The notes under the pieces were generated by a model that saw only the letters and a program-made list of their open reading frames with translations, did no database searches and was not told the origin of the DNA. Shown here piece by piece: positions 17,063 through 26,813 of a stretch of 64,000 nt of DNA. Positions within the stretch are counted from its first letter, which is position 1; each line of letters begins with the position of its first letter. Source of the stretch: an uncultured Cellulophaga sp. (GTDB lineage Bacteria; Bacteroidota; Bacteroidia; Flavobacteriales; Flavobacteriaceae); NCBI GenBank assembly GCA_947496695.1, contig CANMEI010000012.1, positions 37,188 to 101,187 on the forward strand, written 5' to 3'. The translations under genes and the position numbers were made by a program.

Positions 17063-18949
17063 TTGAAATTACTCCCTATATTGGTAAGAAATATACTACA
17101 ATTGTTGCGACAAGAAACAGAAAATACAACTAAAAACCTTATTAAACAGCTCCCCAAAGCAACTGCTTTTGTTGGTGTCAATTGTAATATTGTGCATATA
17201 TCAGACAGTTTTCTTCAAATATTTGAAGTTAATAACCTGTTACAAAGCAGCGACAATATTCTAACACTATTTGCTAATTCAAATAAAAGGCTCGAAAAAA
17301 ACTTAAAAAGAGCTTTTGCAGGAAATAAAACTTCTATAGAGAAAACAAAGTTTTATAATAGTGAAAATAAAATTACTTGGCTTGAGTGGGAAATTACGAC
17401 TTGGTTTGACGAAGATAGCAATATTATTGGTGCAATAATTCAGTTAGAAAATGTCACAGAAAAAACAAAGGATGAACAGAGACTTAAAAAGCTAGAAAAA
17501 ATATTACAAGTAAAATCTGAGATAGCTAAAATTGGTAGTTGGGATTACAATGCAATAACCGACGAATTAACATGGTGTGACATGACTAAAAAAATTCATG
17601 AAGTTCCACTTGATTACGTTCCTGACACAGAATCAGCTATCAAATTTTACAAATGCGGCTCTTTTAGAAACAAAATTATAGAAAACTTTGATAAATGTAT
17701 AAAAGAAGGATTAAGCTGGACAGAAGTATCGCAAATTGTAACTGCTAAAGGAAATATATTATGGGTTAAATCTACAGGAAGACCGCACATTGAAGACAAT
17801 AAATTTATAGGAATAATTGGTTCTTTTCAAAACATAACTGAAGATATAATTACGCAACAAAAAACAAAAGAAAATGAATTATTGCTTCGCACTTTAGTAG
17901 AAAACCTACCCTTAAATGTATATATTAAAGATTTAGAATCAAGAAAAACATTGGTAAATAAATCTGAATGCGATTTCATAGGCCTACCAAGTCATGAAAT
18001 AATAGGAAAAAATGATTTTGATTTATACCCTCATAATATAGCTGATAAAAATAGAAAACTAGATTTAAAAGTTATAGAGACACAAAAACCTATGTTATCT
18101 TTTGAAAATAGAAATGTAAAAAAAGATGGCACTGTTACTCATTTTTTAACCTCTAAAATTCCTCTTCTAAACGAAGATAAAAAAGTTACTTCTATCATTG
18201 GATTTAGTTTAGACATAAGTAACCTAAAAGAAAAAGAACAAGAACTGAAAAAGTTATTTCAAGTAACAGCATTTCAGAATAAAAAACTTTTAGATTTTGC
18301 CTATATAATTTCTCATAATTTAAGATCTCATACCGCTAATTTTTCAATGCTTCTAGGTTTTTTACTGAAGGAAAAAGATGAAACTGAAAGAGAAAATTTA
18401 ATAGATATGTTAATCTCTGCTTCAGACAATTTACTAGAAACTTTAGATGATTTAAACAACGTTGTTGAAATAAATACAAATCTAAATTTAGAGCAGAAAA
18501 AAATTAATATAAATAATGCGTTTTCAATTATTGAAAGAAAATTAAAATCTCTTATTAAAAACAAAAAAGCTAAAATAATAAATAACATCCCTGATTCTAC
18601 TGAAATTAAAGGTATACCAGAATATGTTGAAAACATTCTTTTAAATGTATTATCAAATGCTGTAAAATTCTCAAAACCTAACGAAAGTAATTTAATAGAA
18701 TTAAGTAGTGAAAAAAAATCACATTATACTGTAATAACTATTAAAGACACTGGTTTAGGTATAGATTTAGTGAAAAATAAAGAGAAATTTTTTGGCATGT
18801 ACAAAACTTTTCATCACGAGCATAATTCAAAAGGCATAGGTTTATTTATAGCTAAAAATCAAATTGATGCTATGAAAGGTATGTTTGAAGTAAATAGTAA
18901 AGTGAATGTAGGTACTAGTTTTAAAATCTATTTTAATGAAAACAATTAA
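17063..18949 (+). CDS. PAS-domain sensor histidine kinase
   Basis: 628 aa from a TTG start at 17063. The in-frame stop is at 17036 and no ATG lies between, so TTG is the only sensible start. No membrane segment is evident, so it is likely cytosolic. It has three PAS domains (about 34-140, 145-270, 275-395). A dimerisation/phosphoacceptor region with the His in FAYIISHNLRSHTAN near residue 418 follows, then an ATPase domain (NVLSNAVKFSK; DTGLGIDL; GIGLFIAKNQID) to the end. It overlaps the response-regulator gene by 14 bases, which marks them as a translationally coupled pair. The signal is unknown. Confidence 0.92.
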   Translation: MKLLPILVRNILQLLRQETENTTKNLIKQLPKATAFVGVNCNIVHISDSFLQIFEVNNLLQSSDNILTLFANSNKRLEKNLKRAFAGNKTSIEKTKFYNSENKITWLEWEITTWFDEDSNIIGAIIQLENVTEKTKDEQRLKKLEKILQVKSEIAKIGSWDYNAITDELTWCDMTKKIHEVPLDYVPDTESAIKFYKCGSFRNKIIENFDKCIKEGLSWTEVSQIVTAKGNILWVKSTGRPHIEDNKFIGIIGSFQNITEDIITQQKTKENELLLRTLVENLPLNVYIKDLESRKTLVNKSECDFIGLPSHEIIGKNDFDLYPHNIADKNRKLDLKVIETQKPMLSFENRNVKKDGTVTHFLTSKIPLLNEDKKVTSIIGFSLDISNLKEKEQELKKLFQVTAFQNKKLLDFAYIISHNLRSHTANFSMLLGFLLKEKDETERENLIDMLISASDNLLETLDDLNNVVEINTNLNLEQKKININNAFSIIERKLKSLIKNKKAKIINNIPDSTEIKGIPEYVENILLNVLSNAVKFSKPNESNLIELSSEKKSHYTVITIKDTGLGIDLVKNKEKFFGMYKTFHHEHNSKGIGLFIAKNQIDAMKGMFEVNSKVNVGTSFKIYFNENN

Positions 18950-19340
18950 TTCCATATGTATCATAGACGATGATACAATTACCGTATTTGGGATTAGAAA
19001 ACTAATCACCACAGTTGCCATATGCAATGACATAAAAACTTATAGAAATGGCGAATTAGCCCTTAGTGAGTTAAAAAAAACAATTGCAGAAAAGAATGAA
19101 TTACCCGATATAATTTTCTTAGATTTAAATATGCCTATTATGGATGGTTGGGAATTTCTTGAAGAGTTTATTTCTCTTCCTATAGAAAAAACAATCAAAA
19201 TAAATATTGTAACATCTTCAATAAATAAAGAAGACAGAGACAAATCTGAAGTTTATATGTGCCGAACACACCATAATCTATCTTATAACACAAAACCATT
19301 AAACATTGAAGAAATGAAAATAATGACAAGCTCAATATAA
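18936..19340 (+). CDS. CheY-like response regulator (single receiver domain)
   Basis: 134 aa made only of a receiver domain. Acidic residues are in CIIDDDTITVFG. The phosphorylated Asp is in IIFLDLNMPIMDGWE near residue 61. The Thr/Ser switch is in NIVTSSINKED near 90, and the Lys is in NTKPL near 127. No output domain follows, so it may act by protein contact or pass phosphate on. It overlaps the 3' end of the histidine kinase gene by 14 bases and should be its partner. It is followed by a good terminator. Confidence 0.92.
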   Translation: MKTINSICIIDDDTITVFGIRKLITTVAICNDIKTYRNGELALSELKKTIAEKNELPDIIFLDLNMPIMDGWEFLEEFISLPIEKTIKINIVTSSINKEDRDKSEVYMCRTHHNLSYNTKPLNIEEMKIMTSSI

Positions 19341-19390
19341 TTGAAACCATTATTTGATTATTTTTGAAAACCAAACAACTATAAAACATT

Positions 19391-19428
19391 AATTAAAAAA
19401 TAAAGAGTTAAGGCTTTATTTTTTAATT
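19391..19428 (+). terminator. Terminator after the two-component pair
   Basis: Perfect 15-bp arms AATTAAAAAATAAAG (19391-19405) and CTTTATTTTTTAATT (19414-19428) with an 8-base loop AGTTAAGG. The stem is A+T-rich, but its length and T-run fit. Confidence 0.75.
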
Positions 19429-19454
19429 AACGCATAGTAATTAGCTTCAAGAAA

Positions 19455-21218
19455 ATGAAATTCCTTTACTATATTTTATTTATTTTTTTAATATCTGGCT
19501 GTGAATCTCAAAAGGAAAGCAAAACTTCAATATTCAAAACTCCTTTTGAAACCTCAAATGGTGAAGAAACCGCTACTTACAACGAAACTATTGATTTCTA
19601 TATAAAATTAGCCAAAGAATATCCTCAAATAAATATTCAAACTATTGGTGAAACTGATAGTGGCTACCCTTTACATTTAGTTACTTACAACCTGGATGGA
19701 GACTTTAATTTTAAAAAAATACAAGAATCAAAAACAACTATTCTAATTAATAATGGCATTCACCCTGGCGAAAGCGATGGAATTGACGCTACCATGTTAT
19801 TATTTAGAGATTTAGCTACTGAAAAAATAAATTCACCAGAAAACACAGTTATTACAACTATCCCTATTTATAATATTGGTGGTTCTTTAAATAGAAACGC
19901 TACAACACGCGCTAACCAAAACGGACCAAAAGAATATGGTTTTAGAGGCAACGCTAATAACTATGATTTAAACCGTGATTTTATAAAATCTGACACTAAA
20001 AATTCAAAAACATTTGCTACAATATTTCATTTAGTAAAACCTGATATATTTATAGATAATCATGTAAGTAATGGTGCTGATTATCAATATACATTAACAC
20101 ATTTATTTACACAACATAATAAATTAGGCTTTGAATTAGGAGCATATTTAAATACTGAATTAATGCCTAATCTTGAAGAAAGTTTAGCTAAAGATAATTG
20201 GGAAATAACACCTTATGTAAACGTTTTTAATAGAGTACCTGAAAGTGGTTTTTCTCAATTTATGGATTCTCCAAGATACTCCACAGGATACACAACACTT
20301 TGGAATACTTTAGGTATGATGGTAGAAACACACATGTTAAAACCATACAAAACTAGAGTTGAAGGCACTTATGAATTACTAAATAAGATGATTTCAATAG
20401 CTGAAATAGAGGGCTCTAAAATAAAAGAATTAAAAGCTTTATCTAATGAAAAACAATTAGCATTAGAAAAATATCCAATACAATGGGAAATTGACACTAC
20501 ACAAACAACTACATTAAATTTTAAAGGTTTTGAAGCAGATACATTAATTAGTGAAGTTACAGGTTTACCCAGACTTAAGTATGATAAAAACAGACCTTTT
20601 ACTAAACCCGTAATTTATCAAAACTACTTTAAACCATCAAAAACAGTAGAAATACCCGATGCCTATATTATTAAGAAAAACAATTATAAAGTCATTAACT
20701 TACTAACTAACAACTTAATTACTTTCACTAGTTTAAAAAAAGATACAATTATACAGGTTGAATCATATAAAATTAAAACCTACGAAACAAAAAAAAATAG
20801 CTACGAAGGTCACTATCCTCATTATAATACTACAGTATCAAGCAGTATTAAAAATGTTCAATTTAACCAAGGAGATATTTACATACCAACCAAACAACCT
20901 GGCATGAGGTATTTATTAGAAACCCTAGAGCCAGAAGCTGTCGATTCCTTTTTTAATTGGAATTTTTTCGACTCAATTTTACAACAAAAAGAAGGTTTCT
21001 CACCTTATGTTTTTGAAGATATTGCTATAGAAATCTTAAAAGAAAATAGCTTATTAAGTGATGCTTTTCAATATAAAAAATTAACCGATGAGGAATTTGC
21101 TAAAGATTGGTACGCACAATTAGAATACATTTTTCAACACTCTAAGCTTTATGAACCAGCTCATTTACAATATCCAGTATATAGAATATTAAAAGATTTT
21201 AAATTAAATGTAGACTAA
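19455..21218 (+). CDS. M14-family zinc carboxypeptidase lipoprotein
   Basis: 587 aa. The N-terminus MKFLYYILFIFLISGCESQ is a lipoprotein signal with the lipid Cys at residue 16. INNGIHPGESDGID near residue 100 has the His and Glu zinc ligands of M14. DIFIDNHVSNGADYQ near 195 has the third ligand, His. The rest, about 300 residues after the catalytic domain, is of unknown fold. It likely trims C-terminal residues or amide bonds from peptides at the cell surface or in the periplasm. It stops 2 bases before the convergent Nudix gene. No operon partner is evident. Confidence 0.88.
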   Translation: MKFLYYILFIFLISGCESQKESKTSIFKTPFETSNGEETATYNETIDFYIKLAKEYPQINIQTIGETDSGYPLHLVTYNLDGDFNFKKIQESKTTILINNGIHPGESDGIDATMLLFRDLATEKINSPENTVITTIPIYNIGGSLNRNATTRANQNGPKEYGFRGNANNYDLNRDFIKSDTKNSKTFATIFHLVKPDIFIDNHVSNGADYQYTLTHLFTQHNKLGFELGAYLNTELMPNLEESLAKDNWEITPYVNVFNRVPESGFSQFMDSPRYSTGYTTLWNTLGMMVETHMLKPYKTRVEGTYELLNKMISIAEIEGSKIKELKALSNEKQLALEKYPIQWEIDTTQTTTLNFKGFEADTLISEVTGLPRLKYDKNRPFTKPVIYQNYFKPSKTVEIPDAYIIKKNNYKVINLLTNNLITFTSLKKDTIIQVESYKIKTYETKKNSYEGHYPHYNTTVSSSIKNVQFNQGDIYIPTKQPGMRYLLETLEPEAVDSFFNWNFFDSILQQKEGFSPYVFEDIAIEILKENSLLSDAFQYKKLTDEEFAKDWYAQLEYIFQHSKLYEPAHLQYPVYRILKDFKLNVD

Positions 21219-21220
21219 AT

Positions 21221-21808
21221 CTAATCGTCAAATAAAATTTTAATATTAGTGTAAGAGTTTTTCAAAGCTTTAGCAATTTTGTTAGGTCCTTTCCATCTTA
21301 CTTTCTCTATACCTTCTTCTATTTGGCCTGTTAGCTCACCCGCAAAAGAAGTTTTCATTGCATACCAATGTACTTCTTTTAATTTATACACTCCATTTCG
21401 TTTAAAAACATGATAGGTCGTTTTTAAAAAATTTTCAATTTTGAGACCTTGAACCCCTGTCTCCTCTTCCACCTCTCTAAGAGCACATTCTTCAATAGTT
21501 TCACCTTTATCTAACTTACCTTTTGGTAAATCCCATTTATCATTTCTGTATATAAAAAGCACCTTTCCCTCTTTATTTGTAACAACACCACCTGCCGCAA
21601 CTACTAAAGGAATTTTTTTAGTGAACTTATTTAAAATCTCTTCGCTATTTGGGTGATATATGTAAGCAACTCCCTTTTTATTTCTAATAAGAAGTTCTAT
21701 AGCATCGTTTATTGATTTTTCATTCAATAAAAAATATTTATTATTCGCAATATCTGACAGTTTATTTGTTAAAATCAACTGAGCCTCATTCACAAAAACT
21801 TTATACAT
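21221..21808 (-). CDS. Nudix hydrolase
   Basis: 195 aa from ATG 21808 (MYKVFVNEAQLILTNKL). The longer reading to 21835 would overlap the start of divergent pyrE at 21816 and adds residues without conservation. The Nudix box, running from GKLDKGETIEECALREV into EEETG, is complete (GX5EX7REUXEEXGU). It follows an N-terminal domain of about 65 residues found in several Bacteroidota Nudix proteins. The enzyme would cleave a nucleoside diphosphate linked to another moiety. The substrate cannot be told. It shares a narrow intergenic space with pyrE. Confidence 0.9.
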   Translation of the reverse strand: MYKVFVNEAQLILTNKLSDIANNKYFLLNEKSINDAIELLIRNKKGVAYIYHPNSEEILNKFTKKIPLVVAAGGVVTNKEGKVLFIYRNDKWDLPKGKLDKGETIEECALREVEEETGVQGLKIENFLKTTYHVFKRNGVYKLKEVHWYAMKTSFAGELTGQIEEGIEKVRWKGPNKIAKALKNSYTNIKILFDD

Positions 21809-21815
21809 TTGCATT

Positions 21816-22457
21816 ATGGTTTTAAACAAAGACACCGCTAAAAAAACAGCAGAACTTCTATTGCAAATTAATGCAATAAAGTTGAATCCTGAAAATCCTT
21901 TTTCATGGGCATCAGGCTGGAAATCTCCAATTTATTGTGATAACAGAATAATTCTATCTTATCCACCAATTAGAAACTATATTCGCGAAGAAATTGCGAA
22001 ACAAGTTGAAAAACTTTATGGCAAACCAGATGTTATTGCTGGTGTAGCTACTGGAGCTATTGGTATTGGTATGCTTGTTGCTGATTATCTTGGATTACCT
22101 TTTATATATGTTCGCCCGGAAGCAAAATCTCACGGAAGACAAAATCAAATAGAAGGCTCTTTAGAAAATGGACAAACCGTAGTTGTTATTGAAGATTTAA
22201 TAAGTACTGGAAAAAGTAGTTTAAATGCAGTTAAAGCATTAGAAGCTTCAGGTGCAAAAATCAAAGGAATGGTTGCTATTTTTACTTATGGTTTTGATGT
22301 TGCTACAGATAATTTTAAAGAAAACAACATTGAATTGCACACATTAAGTGATTATGAAAACTTAATACAAAGAGCTTCTGAAACAAATTACATTAAAGAA
22401 GATCAGTTTAATACATTATTAGAATGGAAGAAAAATCCATCAGAATGGAAACAATAA
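21816..22457 (+). CDS. pyrE: Orotate phosphoribosyltransferase
   Basis: Joins orotate with PRPP to make OMP in pyrimidine synthesis. 213 aa. NPFSWASGWKSPIYCDNR near residue 28 is the orotate-binding N-terminal part. VVVIEDLISTGKSSL near residue 123 is the PRPP-binding loop with the acidic pair. YVRPEAKSHGRQNQIEG near 95 is the flexible catalytic loop with Lys/His. It is followed after 9 bases by the SRPBCC gene, likely cotranscribed. The start is 7 bases from the divergent Nudix start, so their promoters overlap the neighbouring gene's 5' end. Confidence 0.96.
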   Translation: MVLNKDTAKKTAELLLQINAIKLNPENPFSWASGWKSPIYCDNRIILSYPPIRNYIREEIAKQVEKLYGKPDVIAGVATGAIGIGMLVADYLGLPFIYVRPEAKSHGRQNQIEGSLENGQTVVVIEDLISTGKSSLNAVKALEASGAKIKGMVAIFTYGFDVATDNFKENNIELHTLSDYENLIQRASETNYIKEDQFNTLLEWKKNPSEWKQ

Positions 22458-22466
22458 TATTATATT

Positions 22467-22859
22467 ATGCATATAGAAACTCCAAAAAAAACAATACAAA
22501 AAAGTAGTAAAGAGGTTTACGACTTTTTATTAGACATTAAAAATTTTGAGCACCTAATGCCTGAAAACATTAGCAAATTTGAAGTTTTAAATGAACAGCG
22601 TTTTCTTTTTGCTTTAAAAGGAATGCCAGAAATAGTTTTACAATTAAAAGAATCAACACCAACAAGTAAAGTTGTTTTAGGTGCTGCAAGCGATAAATTA
22701 CCTTTTACACTTACTGCCAATATTGATGAAATAAGTGCAAATGAATCTGAAGTTGTTTTAAATTTTGAAGGTGAATTTAATGCAATGATGGCAATGATGA
22801 TCAAAAGTCCTATCACAAATTTTATGGGTACTTTGTCTGATAATTTAGCGAAAGTGTAA
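22467..22859 (+). CDS. SRPBCC-family (START-like) protein
   Basis: 130 aa with the shape of a small helix-grip SRPBCC protein: an opening strand IETPKKTIQKSSKEVYDFL, a helix, then alternating strands (FALKGMPEIVLQLKES, FTLTANIDEIS, SEVVLNFEGEF) and a long C-terminal helix. These proteins bind hydrophobic ligands. No catalytic residue can be named. The gene follows pyrE by 9 bases, an association I have seen often in Flavobacteriaceae, though its meaning is unclear. A terminator follows. Confidence 0.75.
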   Translation: MHIETPKKTIQKSSKEVYDFLLDIKNFEHLMPENISKFEVLNEQRFLFALKGMPEIVLQLKESTPTSKVVLGAASDKLPFTLTANIDEISANESEVVLNFEGEFNAMMAMMIKSPITNFMGTLSDNLAKV

Positions 22860-22882
22860 ACTTGACTAAAAAAAATAGATTT

Positions 22883-22916
22883 AAAAGTTTCTGATTTTAA
22901 AACATCAGAAACTTTT
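22883..22916. terminator. Bidirectional terminator between convergent genes
   Basis: 13-bp arms AAAAGTTTCTGAT (22883-22895) and ATCAGAAACTTTT (22904-22916) around an 8-base loop. It serves the pyrE unit on the plus strand and birA on the minus strand, whose stop abuts it at 22917. Confidence 0.85.
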
Positions 22917-23648
22917 TTAATACAATAACTTTACTTCTTTTAAACCAAACTCTTTTAAAATTTCATCTTCAATTTCCACCAACAATTTACCTTCTTTTGA
23001 TATCCCTCTTATAATACCAGTAAACATTTCTTCATTTTCTGATTTAAAAGTTGATGGTTTATCCTTTCTAAATAGTGTTTTTAAATATAAATCTTTTAAT
23101 TCTTCTACTTTTTTTTCTGATAGTTTCAAAAAAGTGTTTTTAAGATTATCAATTAAAGTCAACAAAACTTCATCTAAATCAAATTGTTTACCTAAAATTA
23201 ATTTTAATGATGACACATTAGGTAAATTATTAAATGACAATTGATTAATATTTAATCCGATCCCTATTATAGAAGATTGAATTTTTTTTCCCGAAAGTAC
23301 ATTTTCGATCAAAACACCACAAATTTTATTAGTCCCTGACAAAATGTCGTTAGGCCATTTCACCTTCAAATCAGGTATTTGCATCACATTTAACGTATCA
23401 TATATAGCTAAAGACACACAAATATTTAACAAAAATTGATCTTGAATATTAAAATTCAATATTTTCTTTAAAACACTAAAGGTCAAGTTCTTACCTTCTT
23501 CAGAAACCCAAGTAGTACCCATTTGACCACGTCCTTGAATTTGTTTTTTTGCCACAACTACCGTAAAATCAGGAGCATTACTATGTTGCAGTATACTTTT
23601 CAAGTAACTGTTAGTAGAGTCTATGGCATCAAGTTTGATTAATTGCAT
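22917..23648 (-). CDS. birA: Biotin--[biotin carboxyl carrier protein] ligase
   Basis: 243 aa, so the catalytic type without the N-terminal DNA-binding domain seen in E. coli BirA. KKQIQGRGQMGTTWVSEEG near residue 36 is the biotin/ATP loop (GRGQ.GR.W-type). LKVKWPNDILSG near residue 95 contains the catalytic Lys. IIGIGLNIN near 125 and a short C-terminal SH3-like part (GIIRGISKEGKLLVEIED) complete it. It biotinylates the carboxylases, which here include the pyruvate carboxylase at 8916-12368. It cannot act as a repressor by itself. Divergent from rsfS. Confidence 0.93.
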   Translation of the reverse strand: MQLIKLDAIDSTNSYLKSILQHSNAPDFTVVVAKKQIQGRGQMGTTWVSEEGKNLTFSVLKKILNFNIQDQFLLNICVSLAIYDTLNVMQIPDLKVKWPNDILSGTNKICGVLIENVLSGKKIQSSIIGIGLNINQLSFNNLPNVSSLKLILGKQFDLDEVLLTLIDNLKNTFLKLSEKKVEELKDLYLKTLFRKDKPSTFKSENEEMFTGIIRGISKEGKLLVEIEDEILKEFGLKEVKLLY

Positions 23649-23715
23649 ATGTTAACTATTCTGTAAAACTTAAATCTTATTACACAAAACAATAGTTAAA
23701 AAAACAAAAATATAA

Positions 23716-23723
23716 TAACTTTG
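23716..23723 (+). promoter_or_regulatory. Putative -7 element of the rsfS operon promoter
   Basis: TAACTTTG matches TAnnTTTG and lies 20 bases upstream of the rsfS start. No clear TTG is seen at the -33 distance. It would start the rsfS-ftsH transcript. Confidence 0.45.
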
Positions 23724-23742
23724 TGCAAATTAAATTTTTTGA

Positions 23743-24114
23743 ATGCAAAAAAAGCAAACTAGCGTAGATGAACTCATAAGTTTTATTCTAGAAGGAATAG
23801 AAGAAGTAAAGGGTAATAATATTAATATACTAGACCTAAGAGAAATTGAAAATACAGTTTGCGACTATTTCATTATCTGTAACGGTACTTCAAACACACA
23901 TGTAAATGCAATTGTCGGATCTATCCAAAAAACAGTTAGCAAAAACATTAAAGATAAACCTTGGCATGTAGAGGGTTCAGATAATTCTGAATGGATTTTA
24001 ATGGATTATGTTAATGTTGTTGTTCATGTTTTTCAAAAACAAGTTAGAGAGTTTTATGACATTGAAGGACTTTGGGGTGACGCAAAAGTTACAGTAATTG
24101 AAAACAGTTTATAA
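23743..24114 (+). CDS. rsfS: Ribosome silencing factor
   Basis: 123 aa of the RsfS/Iojap family. It binds ribosomal protein uL14 and blocks joining of the subunits when nutrients are low. The conserved DYFIICNGTSNTHVNAI near residue 44, PWHVEGSDNSEWILMDY near 80 and VNVVVHVFQKQVREFYDIE near 97 are all present. It is the first gene of a tight run (rsfS, ftsH, LUD protein, cdsA, psd, ACBP), with ftsH 16 bases downstream. Confidence 0.95.
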   Translation: MQKKQTSVDELISFILEGIEEVKGNNINILDLREIENTVCDYFIICNGTSNTHVNAIVGSIQKTVSKNIKDKPWHVEGSDNSEWILMDYVNVVVHVFQKQVREFYDIEGLWGDAKVTVIENSL

Positions 24115-24130
24115 TTAGAAAAAAACAAGA

Positions 24131-26131
24131 ATGGCAAAAGAAAATAATTCAGGTCAAAAGAAACCAAAGTTTAATTCTTGGTGGATCTATGGCATTATAG
24201 CAGTACTAATAATTGGTTTTCAATTATTTAACACTGCAAATATCGCAAGCATTAATAAAACAACAACATCTGACCTACAAGACTATTTAAGAAACGGTGA
24301 TGTTTCAAAAATATTAATAGTTACAAATACTAGGCAAGCAAAAGTTTTTTTAACAAAAGAAGCTTTAGCAAAAGATGACCATAAAGATGTTTCTGCTAAA
24401 CCGTTTGGTTTAACAACTGCTGAATCACCTCAATATATATTAGATTATGGGGATCCTCAAAATTTTGAAAACGATATCAAAAACACAATTGCTGAAAATA
24501 ATTTAGATACTGTTGTTGATTACACTACAGAATCAAATGTTTTTGGAGATATATTATTAAGTGTTTTACCATTTGTTTTAATTATTGGAATTTGGATTTA
24601 CCTGATGAGAAGAATGTCTGGTGGCGGTGGCGCTGGTGGCGGTGGTCAAATTTTCAATATAGGAAAATCAAAAGCTAAACTTTTTGATGAAAAAACTGAT
24701 ACTAGAACTTCATTTAAAGATGTTGCTGGCTTGGAAGGTGCAAAAGAAGAGGTTGAAGAAATTGTAGAGTTTCTAAGAAACCCTGAAAAATATACTTCAC
24801 TTGGTGGTAAAATACCAAAAGGAGCTTTATTAGTAGGCCCTCCTGGTACTGGTAAAACATTATTAGCCAAAGCAGTAGCCGGTGAAGCTAAAGTGCCTTT
24901 CTTTTCACTATCAGGGTCTGATTTTGTTGAGATGTTTGTTGGTGTGGGTGCGTCAAGAGTACGTGATTTATTTAAGCAAGCAAAAGACAAGTCTCCTGCT
25001 ATTATATTTATTGATGAGATCGATGCGATAGGTAGAGCAAGAGGTAAAAATAACATGACAGGTTCTAATGACGAACGTGAAAATACATTAAATCAACTGT
25101 TAACAGAGATGGATGGCTTTGGTACCAATACAAATGTTATTGTATTAGCTGCCACCAACAGAGCTGATGTTCTTGATAAAGCTTTAATGAGAGCTGGGCG
25201 TTTTGACAGACAAATTTATGTTGATTTACCTGACATTAGAGAACGTAAAGAAATATTCGAAGTTCACTTAAAACCAATTAAAACAGCTGAAACTCTTGAC
25301 TTAGACTTCTTAGCAAAACAAACTCCAGGTTTTTCAGGTGCTGATATTGCTAACGTATGTAATGAAGCTGCACTTATTGCCGCTCGTAAAGAGAAAAAAG
25401 CAGTTACAAAACAAGATTTCTTAGATGCTGTTGACAGAATAATTGGCGGTCTTGAGAAGAAAAATAAAATTATCACAAAAGGTGAAAAAGAAACAATTGC
25501 ATTCCACGAAGCTGGTCATGCAACTGTTAGCTGGATGTTAGAGCATGCAGCACCATTAGTAAAAGTTACAATTGTACCAAGGGGTCAATCATTAGGAGCA
25601 GCATGGTATTTACCTGAAGAAAGGTTAATTGTACGTCCTGATCAAATGAAAGATGAAATGTGTGCAACATTAGGTGGTAGAGCCGCCGAAAAAGTAATCT
25701 TTAATAAAATTTCTACTGGTGCATTAAGCGATTTAGAAAAGGTGACTAAGCAAGCAAAAGCTATGGTAACTATTTACGGCCTTAATGATAAAATTGGAAA
25801 CATAACCTATTATGATTCTTCCGGTCAAGATTCATACGGTTTCTCTAAGCCTTATAGCGAAGAAACTGCTCAAGTTATTGATAAAGAAATTTCTATTTTA
25901 ATTGAAGAACAGTACCAACGTGCAATTGAACTTCTTGAAAAGAATAAAGATAAGCTTACTACTTTAGCTGAAAGATTACTTGAAAAAGAAGTTATTTTTA
26001 AAGATGATTTAGAAAAAATATTTGGTAAAAGAATGTTTGATAAAGATATAGAAGAAGAAAAAAAGCTTTTAGAAGCAAATAACGAAACAGCTTCTTCTGA
26101 TACATCTACAACAGCTACTGATAATATATAA
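24131..26131 (+). CDS. ftsH: ATP-dependent zinc metalloprotease FtsH
   Basis: 666 aa membrane AAA+ protease that removes misassembled membrane proteins and selected soluble ones. Membrane helix 1 is at about 18-36 ([16 protein letters not shown]) and helix 2 at about 138-158. A Gly-rich linker follows. Walker A ([18 protein letters not shown]) is near residue 237, Walker B ([15 protein letters not shown]) near 295, and the second region of homology after it. The zinc motif HEAGH is near 459, with the third ligand further on. The C-terminus is acidic and Ser/Thr-rich. A hairpin follows before the LUD gene. Confidence 0.97.
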   Translation: MAKENNSGQKKPKFNSWWIYGIIAVLIIGFQLFNTANIASINKTTTSDLQDYLRNGDVSKILIVTNTRQAKVFLTKEALAKDDHKDVSAKPFGLTTAESPQYILDYGDPQNFENDIKNTIAENNLDTVVDYTTESNVFGDILLSVLPFVLIIGIWIYLMRRMSGGGGAGGGGQIFNIGKSKAKLFDEKTDTRTSFKDVAGLEGAKEEVEEIVEFLRNPEKYTSLGGKIPKGALLVGPPGTGKTLLAKAVAGEAKVPFFSLSGSDFVEMFVGVGASRVRDLFKQAKDKSPAIIFIDEIDAIGRARGKNNMTGSNDERENTLNQLLTEMDGFGTNTNVIVLAATNRADVLDKALMRAGRFDRQIYVDLPDIRERKEIFEVHLKPIKTAETLDLDFLAKQTPGFSGADIANVCNEAALIAARKEKKAVTKQDFLDAVDRIIGGLEKKNKIITKGEKETIAFHEAGHATVSWMLEHAAPLVKVTIVPRGQSLGAAWYLPEERLIVRPDQMKDEMCATLGGRAAEKVIFNKISTGALSDLEKVTKQAKAMVTIYGLNDKIGNITYYDSSGQDSYGFSKPYSEETAQVIDKEISILIEEQYQRAIELLEKNKDKLTTLAERLLEKEVIFKDDLEKIFGKRMFDKDIEEEKKLLEANNETASSDTSTTATDNI

Positions 26132-26145
26132 CAACAATAATACAT

Positions 26146-26182
26146 ATTACGCTTTCGTTTATTTTATAAATGAAAGCGTAAT
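26146..26182 (+). terminator. Hairpin between ftsH and the LUD-domain gene
   Basis: Arms ATTACGCTTTCGTTTA and TAAATGAAAGCGTAAT pair over 16 positions with one mismatch, followed by TTTAGTTT. It probably reduces read-through from ftsH into the lipid genes. Confidence 0.65.
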
Positions 26183-26200
26183 TTTAGTTTAAAAAAATAA

Positions 26201-26812
26201 ATGGGTCTATTCAGCAAACTCTTTAGAGGAGGTAAGAAAAAGGTTTCTAATGAAACTACTGAAGAAAGAGGCGTTCACATGCCCGACCTTGATATTCCTG
26301 CAGATGAAAAATTCACTATAAATTTCAAAAAAAATGGTGGAAAATTTATCTATTGTGATGGTTATAACGAAGTACACCAAGCAATAAAAAACATTATTCA
26401 AGAAAATAATTGGAATGAAACTCCTTTTTACTCTATGGATACAAGACTCGAAGATAAATTTTCAAAACTTAATATCTCTTTTACAAATAAGGCAAATCAA
26501 AGCGAAGTATTTTTTACAACCTGTGAACATTTAGTAGCACAAAATGGCTCAATACTAATCTGCTCTAATCAATTACAAGACAGAAAACTTAATGACCTAC
26601 CCGCTAATTTCATAGTTTTTGCAACTACCAGTCAACTTGTAAATTCCATTGGAGAGGGATTAAAAATAATTAAGAAAAAACACCTAAACGGTATTCCTAA
26701 TAATATAACTACAATAAAACACTTTCAGACGATAAGAGAAGAACAAAACGATTTTCTAACTTACGGAAGTAGCTCTAAAAATTTATACCTCATACTTTTA
26801 GAGGATTTATAA
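26201..26812 (+). CDS. LUD-domain protein
   Basis: 203 aa. The C-terminal half (FTTCEHLVAQNGSILICSNQ near residue 105, then IVFATTSQLVNSIGEGLKII near 145) matches the LUD fold of LutB/LutC lactate-utilisation proteins. The cysteine-rich iron-sulfur part of LutB is absent, and the first 30 residues are basic (MGLFSKLFRGGKKK). It lies between ftsH and cdsA with one base between it and cdsA, so it is cotranslated with lipid genes. Its role is not known. Confidence 0.75.
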   Translation: MGLFSKLFRGGKKKVSNETTEERGVHMPDLDIPADEKFTINFKKNGGKFIYCDGYNEVHQAIKNIIQENNWNETPFYSMDTRLEDKFSKLNISFTNKANQSEVFFTTCEHLVAQNGSILICSNQLQDRKLNDLPANFIVFATTSQLVNSIGEGLKIIKKKHLNGIPNNITTIKHFQTIREEQNDFLTYGSSSKNLYLILLEDL

Positions 26813-26813
26813 T

